Positions 60,572 to 64,000 of a stretch of DNA of 64,000 nt are shown here, in pieces. Position 1 is the stretch's first letter. Each line of letters opens with the position of its first letter. The translations under genes were made by a program, and so were the position numbers. The notes beneath the pieces were generated by a model, which saw only the letters and a program-made list of their open reading frames with translations, ran no database searches and had not been told where the DNA came from. The stretch is from Streptomyces sp. NBC_00510 (GTDB lineage: Bacteria; Actinomycetota; Actinomycetes; Streptomycetales; Streptomycetaceae), in assembly GCA_036013505.1 (NCBI GenBank), contig CP107851.1:496001-560000 (forward strand), given 5' to 3'.

Positions 60572-60770
60572 AGACCTTTTCCTTGTGTCACGGCGGAAGC
60601 GCGGACTGTACAGCAACGGCCAGTCCGCGATCACTCCGGCACCCATTGGGTGTGAATCACCAGGAATGCCGACAAGTCGAGCGCACATCGGGGCGAGCAC
60701 GCCATACCGGGTCGCCGTGGTCTCCCCCAGCCCTTGAGGCACGAGGCGAAGCTAGGGTCATCGAATAGGC

Positions 60771-61138
60771 ATGCGAGTGATGATCACGTCGACAGTGTCA
60801 ACGACGACCTTGGCACCCTGCAGGTCGTTGCGGAGTCCGGCAGCGACATCACTGCAGTCTCAGTGCACATCGTCTCGTACACACCACCGGGCACGAGGTC
60901 GCCCGGGTCAAACCCCAAGGACTTCACTCTCTCCTCCGGCGACCGCAAGAGCGGCGTGTGGCGCACCAAGAAGCCACTGCAGCTGGACCAGCTCGGCGCT
61001 TACCGCGTCGACGTAGAGCTGACGGCGACCACGTCTCGCAGACGTCGGCCGGCGAACTCGCCTACTACGTCGTGGCCAAGTTCGGTGCACAACCTCGACA
61101 CATGGGGCGCCTGGGAGTACTTCACCGTCAGGCGCTGA
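60771..61138 (+). pseudogene. Secreted-protein fragment with two compensating frameshifts
   Basis: DITAVSVHIVSYTPPGTRSP and RKSGVWRTKKPLQLDQLGAY then RVDVELT agree with exported Ig-like proteins of streptomycetes. In the next frame DGDHVSQTSAGELAYYVVAK follows. The first frame returns with VHNLDTWGAWEYFTVRR and a TGA. So two single-base changes around 61025 and 61080 cancel out. No signal peptide precedes it. Confidence 0.55.
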
Positions 61139-61150
61139 GGCATGCGGCGT

Positions 61151-61180
61151 GGGGCCGCTCCGCACGTGCGGAGCGGCCCC
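61151..61180. terminator. Terminator hairpin
   Basis: A 30-base perfect palindrome made of GGGGCCGCTCCGCAC and its reverse complement, 12 bases after the TGA at 61138. It can stop transcription from both sides, as a leftward gene ends at 61215. Confidence 0.8.
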
Positions 61181-61214
61181 TGCCGGTGCGTCGGCTACTC
61201 GGCACCCGGTCAGG

Positions 61215-61606
61215 TCAGGGTTGAGGCACCTGCTCACTCACGCTGGCCGAACCGCCGGTCCAGTAGCCCCCGCCGCCGATGAGGACGGGGTGAAAGACCT
61301 CGGCGAAAGCCCTTACCTGGACGACGAAGTTCCCGAACTGGTCGCCGCAGAAGGACCTGCCTTCCTTGCTGTAGTCATAGCTCACGCCGGGACCGTACGG
61401 TCCAAAGCTGCTCGTACCCGTCGTGCCGTACTGCCAGTTGGTTCCACCACACCATTCCCAGTCGTTGTTCGCCAGCGCCCCCCAAATCTCGATGCGGACC
61501 CTGACCTGTGAGGCCCGGCCGGTTCGACAGTCGGCTTGAAGGGAGTAGGAAGCAGCAGTGCGAAGAGTGCTGTCAGTGGACCGAGAAGTACGGCTCTTCG
61601 TTTCAA
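61215..61606 (-). pseudogene. Small secreted protein, frameshifted behind its signal peptide
   Basis: The ATG at 61604-61606 gives RRAVLLGPLTALFALLLPTP, a good signal peptide. Near 61545 the frame must shift by one base to continue with ADCRTGRASQVRVRIEIWGA, CGGTNWQYGTTGTSSFGPYG and RSFCGDQFGNFVVQVRAFAE. Three cysteines in the mature part suggest a disulfide-bonded secreted protein of about 105 residues. Family not recognised. If the shift is a read error, the gene is intact. Confidence 0.5.
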
Positions 61607-61969
61607 CAGGATGCTCCTTCAAGTCGTCACGCAGGTGTCGCTGCCCGCTCTCCCACTTGCACCCCGGAATCCTGGGACGAACTCAAGGACGTAGGTCAAG
61701 CCGGCTCCAGTTGCGACACGACATGCCAGGTGCGTCCGCGAACCGTCTGCAGGCCGTCACATCGGCTGAGCAACGGGCTGCCGGCACCCTGACCAGCGCC
61801 TCAGATCGCCCGCGCCGTAGCCGCGCGTCGTCATACCGGGGCCCGCAATAGCCCGGGGAAGCCGCCGCGACCGAGACGGCTCTCCCCGCCCGAGCCACCC
61901 AACGTCTGCGTCACGGACAGGCAGATCGTGCCGCCTCGGCCGGCAACTGGGTGTGGTCTCGCCAATAGC
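61607..61969. other. Stretch without a recognised gene
   Basis: About 360 bases upstream of the small secreted-protein gene. No motifs or hairpins were recognised. Confidence 0.3.
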
Positions 61970-62110
61970 CGCAAAGGCGGTGCTTGGCCGAATAGCCCGC
62001 CCGGCTGTCGCCGACACGGTCGTACTCGGCGAGGGTACCTTCGAGGAGGACGACGTCGGGATCTGCTCGCGCTGGATCTTCAGCAAGCCCGGGCCCGGTC
62101 GGCGAGCAGG
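61970..62110 (-). pseudogene. DDE transposase fragment (IS5/DDE_4 type)
   Basis: Leftward reading in one frame gives DVVLLEGTLAEYDRVGDSRA then GYSAKHRLCGYW, as in the first catalytic region of IS5-group DDE transposases (VLIDGTLxxxDRVxxxRxxYSxKHRxHG). It is cut on both sides. The catalytic Asp after the KHRxHG block is not reached. Confidence 0.55.
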
Positions 62111-62168
62111 CCGGTGACGGCGGTGACGCAGGCGGGCGCGGTGCAGGGTCAAGGACGCTGATTGGTTG

Positions 62169-62441
62169 TCACTCGTAGCCGAGATCTTCTTCGGAGTGCA
62201 GGTGCCACCCGCCGTCCTGCTTGACCAGGACGAAGGCGGTGCGCTCAAAAACGTCGTGGTACCCGGAATACGGGTCGTGGCCATAGGAGAACCAGAGCGC
62301 CTCGATCCGCGCCGTCTGCGGGGTCTCGCTGACGACGGTCACCTCTTCCAGTGTGGTCACGGCGCCGAATTCATCAGTTTTGTCGCGGTTGTGCGCTCTG
62401 GCATACTCGGCGCAGAAGTCAGCAGGGCTCTGATAGAGCAT
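62169..62441 (-). CDS. Small hypothetical protein
   Basis: Ninety residues from the ATG at 62439-62441 with AAGGGG five bases ahead. It reads MLYQSPADFCAEYARAHNRD, VTTLEEVTVVSETPQTARIE and YHDVFERTAFVLVKQDGGWH then LHSEEDLGYE. The last strands resemble the end of NTF2/SnoaL-like domains. At 90 residues it is shorter than those folds (110-130), so it may be a trimmed copy. No partner gene was noted. Confidence 0.5.
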   Translation of the reverse strand: MLYQSPADFCAEYARAHNRDKTDEFGAVTTLEEVTVVSETPQTARIEALWFSYGHDPYSGYHDVFERTAFVLVKQDGGWHLHSEEDLGYE

Positions 62442-62589
62442 CTGAACCCCTTGGGTACAGGTTGCGGCCGGTTTGTATGAGCAGATTGTAATGGGAAAGG
62501 CTCCACCTGGTTCTGACTCGGCTGCGGGTGCCGAGGCATTTCGGCTGGTCGACGGCGGTGAACGGCTCCAGCCATGCCCGGGCCGCCCG

Positions 62590-62930
62590 CAGGGGCCCCG
62601 AAGTGGCCCCAGTGCGGTCGATGGTGCACGGCCGGGCGGTAAGCGCCATGTGCTCCTTCGCGGGCGGGGCATCCCGCTCGCCGTGTCGCCGAGCGGCGGC
62701 AATCGCAACGACTCCACGCAACTGGTACCGCTGCCGGGAAAGGTCCCGTCGGTGGCCGGCCTGGCCGGCGGGCTGCGCAAACGACGCGACACGCGTTGCG
62801 TCGACTGCGGCTACGGCCACGACACATATCCGGTTCGGGAACGCGGCATCAGGCCGGTGATCGCACCTCGTGGTGTCCCACAGGGGTCCGGCCTTCCCGT
62901 GCATCGCTGGATGCCGGGCCAGGCCGCATG
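62590..62930 (+). pseudogene. IS5-family transposase fragment
   Basis: GKRHVLLRGRGIPLAVSPSG then GNRNDSTQLVPLPGKVPSVA is the first DDE strand region of IS5 transposases, though the motif DxxGxPL is partly lost. RKRRDTRCVDCGYGHDTYPV and RERGIRPVIAPRGVPQGSGL correspond to the second aspartate region (DRGYDHDxYR) with the aspartate changed to Cys-Gly. Active residues are therefore gone although the frame is open. No terminal repeats were found. Confidence 0.65.
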
Positions 62931-62939
62931 GCCGAACCC

Positions 62940-63063
62940 CAGCGGCCCCGGCTCACGACTGTGGAAGTTCCGCACCGGTGACACGGTGACGTCGCCGGCG
63001 GTGGCCGCCAACGTGGTCTACGCCGGCAGCGAGGACGGATACCTGTACGCCGTGCGGACATGA
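62940..63063 (+). pseudogene. PQQ-like propeller tail fused to the transposase fragment
   Basis: In the same frame as the transposase piece, SRLWKFRTGDTVTSPAVAAN and VVYAGSEDGYLYAVRT end at a TGA (63061-63063). This is exactly one PQQ-type propeller blade (WxFxTGxxVxSSPAVxxGxVYVGSxDGxLYAL), as at the C-terminus of PQQ-repeat kinases. The join implies that an IS insertion or deletion replaced the rest of that gene. Confidence 0.65.
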
Positions 63064-63629
63064 CAGCACACACCACCACAACCGCAGCGCCTTTCGCCAT
63101 GGCAGCGGAGCAACGATTCCGCCGTGCCGCACACAACGTGTTGGACGAGGTGCCGCACGGCATCAGGTGAAAAGACCGCCTGACCAGTCCAGGATTCCTG
63201 CCGGCTGTCTGGTGGGCGCGCATGAGGACTGCGCAGCGGAACACGCAGGAACATCCCGGCATCTCCTCTCCCGCAGGGCGGTCCCAGGCGGCCAGGCCGG
63301 GTGCGTGCGCCGCGTGCGCTGGCCGTACATGCCTGCCGGAGGTAGCCTTTTGAAAGGCGTACGGGACTGGCTGGGCTGGTAGGTCCTGTCGGGCCGCGGA
63401 AATTCATGCACTCCCGATGAGGAGCGGCTCGTTTTTCTGAAGCGGTCCCGGGGATTCGCGTCTGTCCACAATATACCCCTCGACAAAGGGGCAGTATTCC
63501 CGACTGCCTTGTGCGCGGCGGTCAACCGTCCAGAGGGCTACCCGGCATGTGCTCCGGTCAGGTGTCGGTCAGGCGTGTCGATCCCGGACTCACCGTGTTG
63601 AGACCTCGACGTTCGATCAGCGACGGGTT
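63064..63629. other. Stretch without a recognised gene
   Basis: About 565 bases. A short reading frame ends GGSLLKGVRDWLGW near 63381. A small CCCCT/AGGGG stem lies near 63476-63492. No gene was identified. The last part probably holds the promoter of the next gene. Confidence 0.35.
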
Positions 63630-64000
63630 ATGCACATGGGCTGGCTTACCTTCGGTTACTTCGTCTCGTACATTCCCTACGCCATGCTGGTGAAGGCCCT
63701 GGCCAGCGGCGTGACTCCGCTGTCGACTGAGCCGGTCAACGGTTTCGTGCTGCTGCCCGCAGCCGTCCTCGGACAGCTCGCGGCGATGACCGTCTTCTTC
63801 GGCCTCACTGGTCGGTGGCGGCATATGCGACGGAGCGGGATCGGCAACGCGCGGATCCCGGTACCGGGCCGGGAGACGCTGGCGGCCGGCTTCTTTACGT
63901 CGCTCATCATCGGCTCCACCACGATGAACTACACCTTTTCCGGTGTCTCGATCCTCTTCATGCTGTTGCTGATGCGGGGAGGAGTCCTGGTCCTCTCCCC
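63630..64000 (+). CDS. Membrane protein, cut by the window edge
   Basis: From an ATG at 63630 (or 63636), 123 residues are seen. Spans lie at about residues 6-26 (TFGYFVSYIPYAMLVKAL), 38-60 (GFVLLPAAVLGQLAAMTVFF) and 90-122 (AGFFTSLIIGSTTMNYTFSG, SILFMLLLMRGGVLVLSP). The arrangement, including an STTMNYTF segment before another span, resembles multi-span transporters such as the DMT type. The gene continues beyond the window, so the class is uncertain. Confidence 0.6.
   Translation, partial: MHMGWLTFGYFVSYIPYAMLVKALASGVTPLSTEPVNGFVLLPAAVLGQLAAMTVFFGLTGRWRHMRRSGIGNARIPVPGRETLAAGFFTSLIIGSTTMNYTFSGVSILFMLLLMRGGVLVLS

Overview
The window is high-GC, densely coded DNA with the codon habits of a streptomycete: GTG starts, strong third-position GC, twin-arginine exported phosphatases, lacI/rok sugar loci and a SARP regulator. 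The mix of intact exported or sugar-use genes with many clipped and frameshifted genes and transposase scraps suggests a variable, arm-like part of a Streptomyces chromosome. That placement is inference.

Region 1 (1-5.6 kb, all leftward): a clipped FAD oxidase, an overlapping molybdenum oxidoreductase/flavin reductase pair, a short-chain dehydrogenase and a truncated SARP/NB-ARC regulator. Region 2 (5.7-16.2 kb) is mostly debris: IS982-like and IS5-like transposase remnants, fragments of a nuclease, a helicase, an RTX-type protein, a PPOX flavoprotein and an endonuclease, a lone type I-E-like CRISPR repeat, an RHH antitoxin/degenerate Fic toxin pair with a leaderless-type promoter, and a three-repeat DUF11 secreted protein. 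Region 3 (16.3-27.8 kb): purple acid phosphatase; a coupled aminotransferase-SDR-Gfo/Idh operon; a profilin-like small protein; a broken ku gene; phoD overlapping a secreted partner gene; and a headless gpsA.

Region 4 (27.9-40 kb): an abnormal serine-type tRNA-like gene, small DUF proteins, then the most unusual locus of the window, a leftward five-gene set (about 39.9 to 31.4 kb). It encodes a membrane-anchored WD40-type protein, a beta-propeller lipoprotein, a CCA-adding-enzyme-like nucleotidyltransferase whose start overlaps the preceding stop, an unknown protein and a two-TM SLATT-like protein. It looks like a candidate signalling or defence module.

Region 5 (40-47.1 kb): a ROK regulator, a very large exported PQQ-type sugar dehydrogenase with PKD and carbohydrate-binding-like modules, a TAT-exported sugar-phosphate-isomerase-like protein and a secreted repeat protein. 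Region 6 (47.5-48.8 kb) is a row of fragments from unrelated genes. Region 7 (48.8-57.9 kb) is a mannoside-use locus: a binding protein, two permeases, a glycoside hydrolase and a GH38 alpha-mannosidase read leftward, with a divergent LacI regulator and a pair of palindromic operators between. No ABC ATPase is present, so a shared ATPase elsewhere probably powers the transporter. Region 8 (58-64 kb) holds a broken S8 peptidase start, a conserved hypothetical protein, a lipoprotein, more pseudogenes, a transposase/PQQ-repeat chimera and a membrane protein cut by the window edge.
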